A stretch of DNA of 64,000 nt from the NCBI RefSeq assembly GCF_018873765.1, contig NC_057926.1, positions 33,278,946 through 33,342,945 on the forward strand, written 5' to 3'. Positions within the stretch are counted from its first letter, which is position 1. Every line of letters starts with the position of its first letter. The notes below the pieces were generated by a model, which was not told where the DNA came from, did no database searches, and saw only the letters and a program-made list of their open reading frames with translations. Of this stretch, positions 22,558 through 32,959 are shown piece by piece. Source of the stretch: Telopea speciosissima. Taxonomy: Eukaryota; Streptophyta; Magnoliopsida; Proteales; Proteaceae. The position numbers were made by a program, and so were the translations under genes.

Positions 22558-23091
22558 TCAGAGGCGGTCCATAATAAACGTCGCCAAATAGTGCCAAACA
22601 GAGGCGGTTATATATATGATCTCTTCTACATACTCACATAAAAAGCAGCGATAATGTGGTATCCCCATCAATTATAATAAATAGTTCACTCCAATTGCGG
22701 TTAAAACATTACCACTTTTAATTAGGACCAATCAAAGGCAGTAATTTAATGCCGCTGCTAACTCCTTACAAAATAGCGGCTGTAAAATATTACTACAGTT
22801 AAATGTATAATTACACATTCTCTTCCGTTGCAGTTAATGCTATTCCACTTTTAATTAGGACCAATCATAGGTGGTTTATAATAACCAGTGCCAAAGTGAC
22901 AAATGGAGGCAGTATTATATTACCACTGTAGGAAACTTATATATAGTGGCGGTAATATATTACCACTCCTGAAATCTTCTATATAGTGATGCTTTTTTCA
23001 ACTGTTGTTGAATAATGTGTACGATAGCAGTAAAAGATTATCGCCACTGTATACTCCACCTAAGTGCAGGTGCTGCCCCCTTCTGGTAGTG
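22558..23091 (-). mobile_element. CACTA (EnSpm) transposon end, copy A
   Basis: On the minus strand the block starts CACTACCAGAAGGGGGC at 23091 and is followed by many short subterminal motifs of the GGCGGTAAT / ATTACCGCC type in both orientations. CACTAC-AGAA termini with subterminal repeats are diagnostic of CACTA elements. The other end is missing, so this is a remnant. It is duplicated at 63231-63762. Confidence 0.75.
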
Positions 23092-24913
23092 ATTGGATCC
23101 TAAAAAGTAACTTCAGGGATTCTTCCTCTCCTACGGAAGAGATTTGCCTAGAATTTATTACATTAAGAAATGGGGTTATAGAATGTCATCTCAATGTTCC
23201 AGCTCATATATATATATATATAAACTAGTAAATATGCATGTGCAAATGCACGTGTAAGCATCTGTTAAGTGTTGGAGAGCATATTATTTTGGTTTTATAA
23301 GGTAATGAGACTTTCTCAAATGTGTAAAGAGAAATTTTGTATCGAGACTTTGTATCCATTGAAGACTACTTTCATAAAATGGATCCAGATATTGTAGCCG
23401 AAGAGAAATTAGCTAAATTAAAATTAAAAAAATGGAAACTATGGGTTGAAAGAGAAAGATTTACATTTTAAGCCTTTCATAAATGTTTTGAAATAATGTA
23501 AAATCAGAACCTTCACCATTTCCTTTTGAACTTTTTATGGATTGCAATATTTATTGTTCTAATACGACATAATTCTTTCTAGATATCTTAACAATCAAAA
23601 TTTCACAACATTTGACCACATAAGGTCCAATAATGTTTGACCCAATTAGGAACTGAGTTTTATATACTTCTAAGAGAGAGAGAGAGAGAGAGAGAGAGGA
23701 TAGCATAGCACAAACAATATATAACAAAGGCATCCTAAAGAAAAATATGCATTAAGAATTATAAAATAACAAGGTCGAAATTAAACAAGTTAGATAGACA
23801 CACTTCTCTAAGCTACTAGGTTCTCTACATCATGAAATACCCCTTCCCATGACACTGCCATTGAAGTTAAAATTTGACTTGGTGGATTTGTACCTCCATC
23901 CTCTTGAAGTATGAAGTCATTTCTCACACCCCAAGTACTCTGCCAATTGGGCTAAAGACCCATATTTAATACTTGTAAAATTAGGTAAAGAAGAATGCTA
24001 TTAACCATCAAGATTAATTTGCGAAAAAAAAACCCTACTTGCTTATTTTGCTGGTACCATGCCATTACACCTAATCGAGTAGAGTTTAGGAATTTTAACA
24101 AATATCTTCTGAAGTCTACATACAGTAAAAAATTCAAGCCTAAATTGAACTAAAAGAAAAAGTAACAAAAATAAAACTGGAAACAGAGAATTTGAACCTC
24201 AATTAGAAGATGGACAACCAAAGTATTCTTTTTGTACATGGGAAAAAATAGTACTTTCTTTTAGATGTTGTTAATAGAAACTTAGTAAACAATATGACTG
24301 AATTAGATAACTAACAATAGAGGAATATTCTACCAGGCCATGATCCTAGGGCAATGGAAACATCAGTCTTCTTGCAAGTTGCAATGGTGAAGGTTTCATA
24401 TTACAGAAGAAAGGATTGAAGTACAAAAGAGAAGATACTTACAAATCCGTGTCTTGTCTCCATGCATGCATATTTGTACACATATATCCTGGCCAAGTAA
24501 GAAGAAATCTAGTGCAACTTAAAGGCTTCAAAAGGAAAAGGAGAAGGCCTAGAAGAACAAAAAACCAGAGTGGTGTAAAATAATGAGAAAAAACATACAA
24601 CTTAAATCAATATTCATCTATGTGATTGCTTCTTCTTTCTGTTTATTGTTTTCTTGCATCATGATTAGGTTTTAGGTTCCTCCACAAATTAATACCAAAT
24701 CAGTCACTTTCGAAGAAAACCTGTCGGATTCTTATCCTTCATCTTAATAAAAATAAAATAAAAAATTAAGTGTTATGCTCCATGGATTGAAAAGTTGGCA
24801 ACCTAGTTTACCCTTGCTTGTGGCCAATAAGGACTTGAAGCCAAAAGAAGCTAGTGTGTAGTTTATATTGATTTTATTTCAGCTTCAAACACAAAACAAC
24901 AGTAAGGAACACT
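23092..24913. other. AT-rich intergenic stretch, no gene recognised
   Basis: Contains a GA microsatellite at 23671-23698. A short frame at about 23345-23470 (YFHKMDPDIVAEEKLAKLKLKKWKLW) looks exon-like but has no supported splice structure, and I cannot identify it. Confidence 0.4.
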
Positions 24914-26495
24914 AAAACACAATTTCAATTCTCCCAATCCGTAACTTCCAATGAGGTTGCATTATTTGGTTACTAGAGCCTAGGATTACTGTAATGGCGC
25001 CTCGACGAGCTACCCTTACCATCCTTGTTGAGAATATCAATGCAGGAGAGAAGAAAACTTGCGTCTTCAGCAAGAAATTGCTAATCTACGTCTCGAGAAT
25101 GAAGCATTGAGGAAAGCTTCGCAACATCTAATTCCAAATGAAGAGACATTTTCTGCTTACTCTTTGTCTTCAAAGAGTCGAAAATCTGTTTGAATGAGGA
25201 GTACTCATCGACACAGCTATCCCGATTGGACTCCACCAATATGGGATATGAGCTTCAATGACAATGAACCAGAAACTACTAGTTTGGCTTCACAAATCAA
25301 CATTGAAGGTGATCAATGTCACCCAGGTCGATTTGATAAAACTTCCCAAGTTTGATGAGTACCAAGATGAGTGCGTCGACAAACATGGCGGTTTTGAAAA
25401 CCTTGAACTTGATTCTATTTAGAAGCACTACATGGTGAGACAGCATCATTAAATGAAATGATGAACACGACACCATATTAAGATCCATATTTGGAGCCGT
25501 TGCAAGTGTGTAACTTTCTTTACTTATCGCTGAATAGAGATACGTTCCAGTGAATCAACATTGCTAGTACATATGATGATCCATATTTGGATGTTATTTC
25601 TTTTCCGTCACTAAATCAATTTGTTCAAGGTAGAAGCCTCATCAACAAACCATATTTTAATCGTTCATTTATTCGAACCGTGAATACATCAATTGCTATC
25701 GGCATCAAATTTGAAGTTGAGTTGCAAATTCTGGTATATTCAATTAGAGATATCACCAATAACTTTGTTTGGTTTTCGGTTCCCGGTGGGGCGACAACCA
25801 TCATTGATCGAGGCAAGAATTCAAGGACGAATTCTTTTCAACTAGGAGGGAATGATGCAACCCTGGACCGGACCATGAAGCTGACAAAGTGAAAGCTGCC
25901 ACCTCACACCCCAAGGTTCTTCGAAGGTTGGCCCGGGTCAAGGAGAGGCGTGCCAGGCATGGTCAGCCCCTGCAAGGATAGCCCATTCACTCCTTATCTT
26001 CCCAATATTTTTAAGGAAAGAAGTTGCACCTAATAGAGGGAAGATTTGGAGTTATCTTAGTTGCTAAATAAATTATTACTAAATAAATAAAGGATTAATC
26101 AGCTAACCAGTATATTGGGTTGATTGAAGATTGGATTTCTAAGTGAGAGTATATGGGGCTGATTGAAGAGAAGATTGGATTCTGATTGAAGTATTTTTGG
26201 CTGATTGGAGATTCTGATTGAAGTATTTTTGGCTGATTGAAGATTAGAGATTTGAATCTTTTTTTTTTTTTTTCCTTCCTTATTCATACTCAGCCTAAGT
26301 CTATATATGTAATCCTCTATGATTGAATGAAGGCAGATTATGAAGTTTGATGAAAATTGCTAAGTTGAATATTTGGAACCCTCAATTGGAGTTTCCGTTG
26401 CAATTTTGATTTTCTTGTTCGATTGATCAACTCCTGGTCACGTAGGGAATGTGATTTCGATTCTCCCAATCGGAGCTTCCAATGAGGTTGCATTA
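24914..26495 (+). mobile_element. Internally deleted LTR element, probably Ty3/Gypsy (LARD-like)
   Basis: A 643-base right LTR (25853-26495) starts TGATGCAACC and ends GGTTGCATTA. Only the last 50 or so bases of the left LTR remain (to 24964, CCAATGAGGTTGCATTA). A primer-site-like TGGTTACTAGAGCC follows at 24967-24980. The interior of under 1 kb holds a gag-start-like piece (MAPRRATLTILVENINA, from about 24999; then, in another frame, LRLQQEIANLRLENEALRKA) and a pol-end-like piece with FQLGGNDATL next to the purine tract AGGAGGGAA. Nearly all gag-pol is missing. It could be a short derivative that moved with help from a full element, or the result of deletion in place. Confidence 0.65.
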
Positions 26496-27584
26496 AAACT
26501 CAACCCTCGTCCCCCTTTTTTCTTTGCAATCAAGTAGTACCAACAAACCCTTCAATCCTCTTCTGTAAGTCCTCTAGGACTTTAGATCTTGTGTATATAT
26601 ATATCGTGGAGAAAAGGTTAAGATGATAGTTTTGATAAATCCAATTATTAATGAGGGCAGATTATCTAGATGTACTATCTAGAGAGGTATCTCATGATTG
26701 ATACTTTAAGGCCTTTAATTATTGGAAAGTTATAATATTACCCTAAAATTGGTACTACTTTACTAAATAAACCACACAATATTTATTTTTAGTAAGAGAG
26801 GGTTCCACACATTAGTAGTAGGGGAGGGGGAATCTCCCATGCCACACCAAGGGTACCTTGGGGAATGGTATAATCCAAATGGGGCCCACATAGTCAGTAG
26901 ATGAGAGAGAAAATAAAATAAAACAATATGAGAGTGCATACAGTACATTGGCTATGAGGAAATTTTTTTCCCTCTAATTAATGAAAACCCAAAACAAATA
27001 TGGACATTACAAAGTTACCCAAAACAATGGCCACTATACATATCCTTTGGTATACCTATGATTTAGTAAAGTGAGTCTTGATAATCTAGCTACAAAGTCC
27101 TATTGTGCCAGTCATGTTGCGAACACAACATTGGCGACTATAGACATTGAATCTTGTCACCATAAAACACACTCCAAATGATGACATTTTGAGCTTAACA
27201 TTGCTCCCAGAAGTTTCTCGGTAGAAAATGATCATTTTACCCTTATTGTGACTTGGGTGCCCAAACCTTATCAGAAGTGGCTGAAACTTATGGAAAAGCT
27301 TTGTTTTTATCATTTTAAGGAAAATCAAGATTTTTGTGCAAAGAGGACACTATTGGCCATCATTTCATCAAAATACCTGTTCTGCGGTCCCCCTACTTTG
27401 GGCATAGTTTTTAACTACGTTTCTAGTTAAATTTGTGGTTGATCCCCACACCATTGGATGTTAAACTCAAATACATTTCTAATAATATACGGATCATCAA
27501 AATTCGATGGGTTTGATCTCCATAAATTGCTATCTAAACATCAGTAAAAAAGCCACATTTTTGTGCTCCTCTTTTTGACTTGGT
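26496..27584. other. AT-rich intergenic stretch
   Basis: No gene, RNA or transposon end recognised. Confidence 0.5.
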
Positions 27585-28520
27585 TAGAAAGAGATTGGAA
27601 TGGTGGAAATCTCGTTTCCTTTCATTTGTTGGTCATCTCCTATTAATTGTTTCGGTTCTTTAGGGAGGAGATATATATTGGTCGGGATTATTTGGATTGC
27701 CTGGTTTTATCATCAAAAAGCTGGAGTCAATGTTTTCAAAATTTTTATGGTCGGGGTCTTCTTTGGAGAGGAAAATGAGGGTGGATTAGGGTTTAGGTGC
27801 ATCAAAGATATTAATATAGTAGATATTATAAAAATGATTTGGTGGGTCGCATCCAAAAAGACTCACTTTGGGTGAAGTGGGTTCGGCATAGATAATTGCG
27901 AGTGAATTCTATATGGACTGTCCAACCTACTCAGAATTGCTCTTGGGTTTGGCGGAAGATGATGAAGTATCGGGTTCGGGTGGAACCTTTTATTCAAAGG
28001 GATTAGCTCAGGTACATTTCTTTGGTTGGATCCTTGGCACCCTGCTAGGGTACTCTTTAATAGATTTGGGGATCATATCAGGTCCGATGTAGGGTCTTAT
28101 AGATTGGCTTTGGTGCAATCTATTCTGGTGGATGGAATGTGGTCCCATGGCCATCCCACTTCCTTGTCTCTCAGGTTGGTTTGGGGGCAGTTGGATGAAA
28201 TTAGAAGACTTAATCTCCTTTAAGAAGATTCTACCTTGTGGACTGCCTCCCCTACAAGGTCCTTCTCTACAAAATCTGCTTAGAGTTTGGTGAGATCATC
28301 TTCTCCACAGGTTGATTGGGCAGGTTCGATATGGTTTGGCAATTGTTTTCCTAGGCATTCAATAACAACATGGAGATGCTTGAAGGATGGGTTCCCAACC
28401 AAAGATCAACTTAGGAAACGCCAGAAGATGGTTGCTCTGTATTGTGTTTTTTGTTGGGCAGGATTGGTGAATAGAGACTATTTATTTTTTGACTGCTCCT
28501 TTACTAGAAAAGTATGAGGA
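27585..28520 (+). pseudogene. LINE (L1-type) RT C-terminal / zf-RVT fragment
   Basis: Pieces of a plant non-LTR retrotransposon protein can be read through several frame changes and stops. RFLSFVGHLLLIVSVL.GGDIYWSGLF and KKLESMFSKFLWSG (about 27615-27760) match the region after the RT in plant LINEs. WLDPWHPARVLFNRFG (about 28025) and the zinc-binding zf-RVT block FGNCFPRHSITTWRCLKDGFPTKDQLRKR, then YCVFCWAGLVNRDYLFFDCSFTRKVW (28340-28516), follow in the expected order. Similar zf-RVT fragments are common relics in plant genomes. No poly-A tail or endonuclease domain is visible, so it is a truncated remnant. Confidence 0.8.
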
Positions 28521-29761
28521 GATATTTTGAGTCTTTGCTCTCCAGCTAGAAGGCCAGGAGCTGGTATTCTTATGGAAGCAAAGTGGATCACCAAGACTTT
28601 GAAGGGAGATTTGATTGGGGGCATCGCTAAATTGGCTTTTTGTGCAATAGTTGCGCACATCTAGAAGGAGAGAAATTTCTGTCTTTTCAAAAGATAAATG
28701 AAGACTATGCCTTGCCTTATTAGAGATATCAAAGCGGACGTCCAGGATTGGTGTAGAGCGGATATCCCCAAGGGGGAGAAATCTCCCAAGAATATGTTCT
28801 TAGTTCAGAAATGGGAAGTGTGAAACTAAATTAAATCATCTACAACCACCCAGGGTTAAACGAAATCCGTCCAAGTCTAATTTAAGTCATATAGTCATCC
28901 ATCAAGTATTTGAAATTAAAATACCTATAAAATTACACCAAATATTGCCTTCCAAAATTCAAACTTCTCTTGCTTCTATCTCAAAATACCACCCCCACAA
29001 AAGTATCCTCCGTACCATCTTACCCAAAGATCTAACTACTTCCAAGTGCTCTAATTATTAATTTGAAAAATTCAATAGTAAGGTGGGTAAGTAGCTAATC
29101 ACATACTAATGAGGAAGTTTGGGTGAAACAAGACCTCCATTACTTGCGCAGGCCTTAGAGAACTCCCTTGATCCTGATCTTGCCATGAGGGAGGGCTTCA
29201 AGTTCCTATTCTGTAGTGCGAAGGATGTAATACGTTGCTTTGAAGGATTTCATTTCAAGGCAATCAATGTTCAAAGACTATTTACCAAAAAAAAAAAAAG
29301 GTTCAAAGACTTGCTTTGTTGATCTAAAAGATTTCCAAGCTTGCATTTAGGGTTTTCTTGTGAGAAATCCGAAATCTTTGCTAGTGCAATAGGCGATTAT
29401 GGTATTCAAGAAGCAGTCTACAACTTGAGTTGACCGTTTTTCCCAATTTCTATTTTTAAATTAATTTTGATTTAAAAAATAAAAGCAATCCTACCATGTA
29501 TTAATAGAAAATTGTTCCATTCTTCGCTCCCTCCCCTTTACCTTCTAGATTCAGCGACGGGCAGATCACCGACAACAGTAGATAGAAATAAGCATCATCT
29601 CCGATCTCTACCGGCAAATAGTTCTCAATTTCTCATAGGGCTCGAGACCAGGGGCAGGGAATATGAGTTTTACATGTTTCTGGCTGCGGGGCATCAACCA
29701 TCGATGAAGATAACGATGGAAGCAGTAGAGGAAAATAACTAAATGAATGATTGGCTAGAGA

Positions 29762-29814
<53 letters not shown>

Positions 29815-29879
29815 AGACTCAGTGAGTTTCTATTTGAATCGATAAAAATACCTAGTCACATGAGACATGGACCGAGTTT
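28521..29879. other. Intergenic stretch with GA microsatellite
   Basis: Some further LINE-like decay is possible to about 28820. A GA microsatellite lies at about 29764-29812. Short open frames at 29119 and 29512 match nothing I know. Confidence 0.45.
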
Positions 29880-29989
29880 GGTCATTTTATATACTAGGTG
29901 AGTCTACACGACTCTTGACTAGGTTTTACTATATTTTGACTCGACTCGGGTGACTTGCCCGAGTAAAAAACCTGGTTTTCCAATTATGG
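29880..29989. repeat. Right-end fragment of the hAT-like repeat also at 53151
   Basis: The tract with CTACACGACTCTTGACTAGG, GACTCGGGTGACT and the terminus CCTGGTTTTCCAATTATG matches the right end of the element at 53151-53659. Its left terminus was not found, so it is a partial copy. Confidence 0.6.
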
Positions 29990-30011
29990 TCACTATTAAA
30001 ACAAAGAAGAA

Positions 30012-30476
30012 TGGATATCGACCATTACCTCTGTAGCATGATATCCACAACGCAGCGGAACAGGATCGAGACGACTTTTGATTGACGGCTAAACGAACAA
30101 CGAAGCGACTTCCTCGCGGTGGTGCACTCGATAGGTGATCGACAGAAATTGATCGTCCACACTCCAAGTCCAGAGGCAATGATGGAAGCCTCTTGACAAC
30201 ACAACCACACTCAGTGGGAGAAAGATAGTGAGAGCCGAGAGACGACAGAGAGAGACGTGGGAATTAGGAAGAGGAGGGGCAACGTCTGAAGCTATATATA
30301 TCTCAGCCCCCTCTCACTCAATATATAAATAGAATAGGGGGACCACCATGTGGCCCCCTTCCTCTAACCCTAACCCTAGCCCTAGTGGGCCCTCTTGACC
30401 CACAACTGCCCCAAGTGGGTGCGGGTTTGGGCCTCGAGTCCAAACCCGATTTGGTTATATCTCTCACTCGCCCACA
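30012..30476 (-). repeat. Possible solo LTR, minus orientation
   Basis: The block ends on the plus strand with CTCACTCGCCCACA, which reads TGTGGGCGAGTGAG on the other strand, a plausible LTR start. It contains an AT-rich TATA-like region (CTCAATATATAAATAG) in a GC-richer context. The other boundary and the target duplication are not certain. It could instead be unrelated promoter-like sequence. Confidence 0.3.
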
Positions 30477-30834
30477 TAGAGCGGACATACTTAATCGCTC
30501 ATCTAAGAAAAAGAAGAGATAGTGAATGTAGTAAAAATATTCCAACATTTTTATTTTCTTATATTGTCCTTTCAATAGAGTTTTGTGATAAAAAAAAAAA
30601 AAAATCAATAACACATGCTACATATATCTAATATTATAATAAGACACTAATTTCAATCACATGAGATATGCTTCCCTTTTTTTTTTTATATCACAAAACT
30701 TGTATAAGAAAATATTATAACACATGCTACATATATCTAATAATATTATAATAAGCTAACACATGCTACATTTGCTCTTCTTTTTTTAGAATAAATGTTG
30801 TAAAAATATTCCAACATTTTTATTTTCTTATATT

Positions 30835-30903
30835 GGCCTTTTAGCTCAGTTGGTTAGAGCGTCATGCTAATCACGCGAAGCTTGCAGAGACCTGCATGGG
30901 CCA
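30835..30903 (+). pseudogene. tRNA-Ile(AAU) pseudogene, copy B unit 1
   Basis: Same five-base T-arm deletion as the copy at 8434, plus extra changes (GTCATGCTAATCACGC, CTTGCAG). The anticodon AAT is retained, but the molecule cannot fold normally. Confidence 0.85.
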
Positions 30904-31255
30904 AATTTATTTTGATTTTTTTTTTTTGTTTCTAAAAAAAAATTTCAAGCAAAATTCTAACATTTTGTATTGATTTTACGTGGAAACTTTCTTCTTTTTT
31001 GTGCATGACTCTTAACTAAAAACAGATAAAGGCAACAAAAGAAAATGAATTAAAACATAACCTCTTAATTGACCATTGTTGCATTCTTCTATCAAAAAAT
31101 GTTGAGTGAAAATGTATCCAACACAAGTAGAAGTTGTCAAAGTTTTGTTCACAATAATAAAGTACTATTTAATCAAATCTTAGATTGTATGTAAGGAAAA
31201 TTTTCTCTTGTGGTGTTTTTAAAAAAAATATATTCCAACATAATTTTTATATATT

Positions 31256-31329
31256 GGCCTATTAGCTCAGTTGGTTAGAGCGTCGTGCTAATAACGCGAA
31301 GGTCGCAGGTTCGAGACCTGCATGGGCCA
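31256..31329 (+). tRNA. trnI-AAU: tRNA-Ile(AAU), apparently intact
   Basis: 74 bases from GGCCTATTAGC to CATGGGCCA. Acceptor stem GGCCUAU with AUGGGCC pairs fully, with one U-G wobble; D stem GCTC/GAGC, AAT anticodon in CTAATAA, and T arm GCAGG/CCTGC are all intact. A box TAGCTCAGTTGG and B box GGTTCGAGACC are perfect. A TTTT run lies about 6 bases downstream as a Pol III terminator. The A at the wobble position would be deaminated to inosine to read isoleucine codons. It is the only fully paired one of four copies in the window. Confidence 0.9.
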
Positions 31330-31820
31330 AGTTTATTTTGATGTTGTCTTTAAAACTTTCTTCTGTTTTTTACAGTCTACCTAAAATAAGGGCATAATTG
31401 GTTGAAAATTTTGGTTTTAAAACTTTCTTCTATTTTTTACGGTCTACCTAAAATAAGGGCATAATTGGTTGAAAATTCACTGGTAGTGCAACGGAGTATG
31501 GATGGATTGAGAATCTTGTTGGTTAGACCAGGTCGTATCTTCTTTTAAGACTGAGATCAGACTTCACCAACAATCCTTCATCATCTTTGTTCCTTCACTA
31601 CTAACAACTAGGAGTGCCGATACGCTAGCACAACTAGGAGTGCCGATAGTAGTGTGCTAGGGCTAGCAGAGTGTCTAAACAAGAAAAAGATGAGAGAGTG
31701 AATGTAGTAAGATTATTCCAACATTTTTATTTTCTTATATTATCCTTTCAACACAGTTTTGTGATTAAAAAATAAAAAAACCGTAACACATATTACATAT
31801 ATCTAATATTGTAATAAGAC

Positions 31821-32663
31821 TGTTGCGTGCGAAAACCTCCGTCACCGGGTTCGCCCAAGGATGAGCCTGCAAAAACCGAGTGAGCACAAGAGAGCCAATG
31901 TGGCTCCGGCCAAGGACTCTCCGATGCTTAAGTTAGGCCTCTAGTGCAATAGCGTATCTACTTAGTGAAAAGTGAGATGAGCATTTGAGATCCATACCTG
32001 GGTATTTATAGGATGAGGTTGAGGCGGTCAGATGAGTCCTTGAATGGTAAGAGTCCTCTTTTGGTTGGGTTCTTCCATGTGGAGTAGAGTGGAGAGTTAT
32101 TCTCGGAGTTGAACTCTTAATGATGTAAGAGTCCTTATTGGAGTGTGATTCGATTCCATTGCGGGATTACGGTCCAATTCGCGTCCCGCGATTGTCGGGG
32201 TATGATGATGTGGCCCCGTGATTTCGGGTGGGCCATAGTAGGCGCTTCTGGCGGGGCTTCAGTCTCGGACAGCCGCGCCCCTACTGTTCGGTCTCATGCT
32301 CGGCCCAGATGGCAAGCGTTTTGAACCTCGACACGGTGCTCGGCTCGAATGGTAGGCATTTTGAACCTTGATGCGGTGCTTGGCACGACCAGCGTGTTAC
32401 CGTTGTAGATTGCATAGGAGCTCAGGCAGGTACTTGTCCTTGGTGATCCTCAACCGTATGGCCGAGCAGGGTGGGCTCGGCTCAGTGCTTAGGGATCGAC
32501 ATCGGTCGGCCTTGGTGCTTGGCCATGTCGGTGAGTGGGGCGATTGTCTCCCCTTTGGTGCCCGATTTGGGGCCCCGCCGTTTGGTTCGGCTGGATTCTC
32601 GGGTTCGGTCTGGTTCCATCCACGTGTCACCCTCTGAATGGTGGGCTATTTTATGGCTCATCA
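31821..32663 (-). repeat. Gypsy 3' LTR
   Basis: 843 bases; on the minus strand starts TGATGAGCC and ends GCACGCAACA. Differences from the other LTR are mostly transitions at C/G positions, as expected from methylated DNA. Confidence 0.92.
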
Positions 32664-32677
32664 CAGGCCCCCTACTC
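32664..32677 (-). other. Gypsy polypurine tract
   Basis: On the minus strand GAGTAGGGGGCCTG lies directly before the 3' LTR, the position of the plus-strand primer. Confidence 0.6.
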
Positions 32678-32924
32678 ATCAAGGCTCAATTCGATCTTGA
32701 TGAGTACGGTTCTTGGTGTGCTGATCATTTCCTTTCGAGGCAGAGGCCGAGCCCTCCTTCTACGAGGATTTGACGTCTCGTATGGATTCTGACAGTTGCA
32801 CTGTCAGTGACACGTCACTCGGAGCTATTATGACACTTGAGAATTTGAACCGTCCCTTGATCTGGACCGTTAGATTTCCTACCCTGGACGTTCTTCGACC
32901 GTTGGATCTTGGCAATTCGGTGGC

Positions 32925-32933
32925 TATAAATAG
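32925..32933 (+). promoter_or_regulatory. TATA box of the antisense gene
   Basis: TATAAATAG in a GC-richer context, on the strand opposite gag-pol. A start near 32960 would give a leader before the acidic N-terminal exon, so the upstream Met at 32770 is not the real start. Confidence 0.55.
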
Positions 32934-32959
32934 CGAAGGTTCATCTTCCATTTATTACT

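Larger units (their letters stand above)
8185..23345 (+). repeat. Segmental duplication, copy A
   Basis: This block matches copy B (30600 to window end) in the same order and direction. Matched pairs: 8185-9400 with 30600-31820; 9400-10235 with 43199-44026; 10236-11890 with 44196-45753; 14136-16150 with 52116-55075; 21640-22250 with 55175-55963; 22250-23345 with 62905-64000. Copy A uniquely keeps 11890-14136, which copy B has lost, and uniquely carries the Copia-A insertion and a foldback MITE. Its right end is unknown because copy B leaves the window first. If the copies abut, the unit is about 22 kb and the arrangement is a direct tandem duplication; that is inference. Confidence 0.9.

Noticed and set aside
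29512..29742. 76-residue open frame near the GA microsatellite
   Set aside because: No homology recognised, no promoter signals, surrounded by repeat DNA.
30362..30390. CCCTAACCCTAACCCTAGCCC, possible interstitial telomere repeat
   Set aside because: Only two or three imperfect units, and plant telomeres are CCCTAAA; it sits inside an LTR-like sequence.
32770..32959. Met at 32770 as start of the antisense retroelement gene
   Set aside because: It lies upstream of the TATA box at 32925; the open frame there is probably chance.
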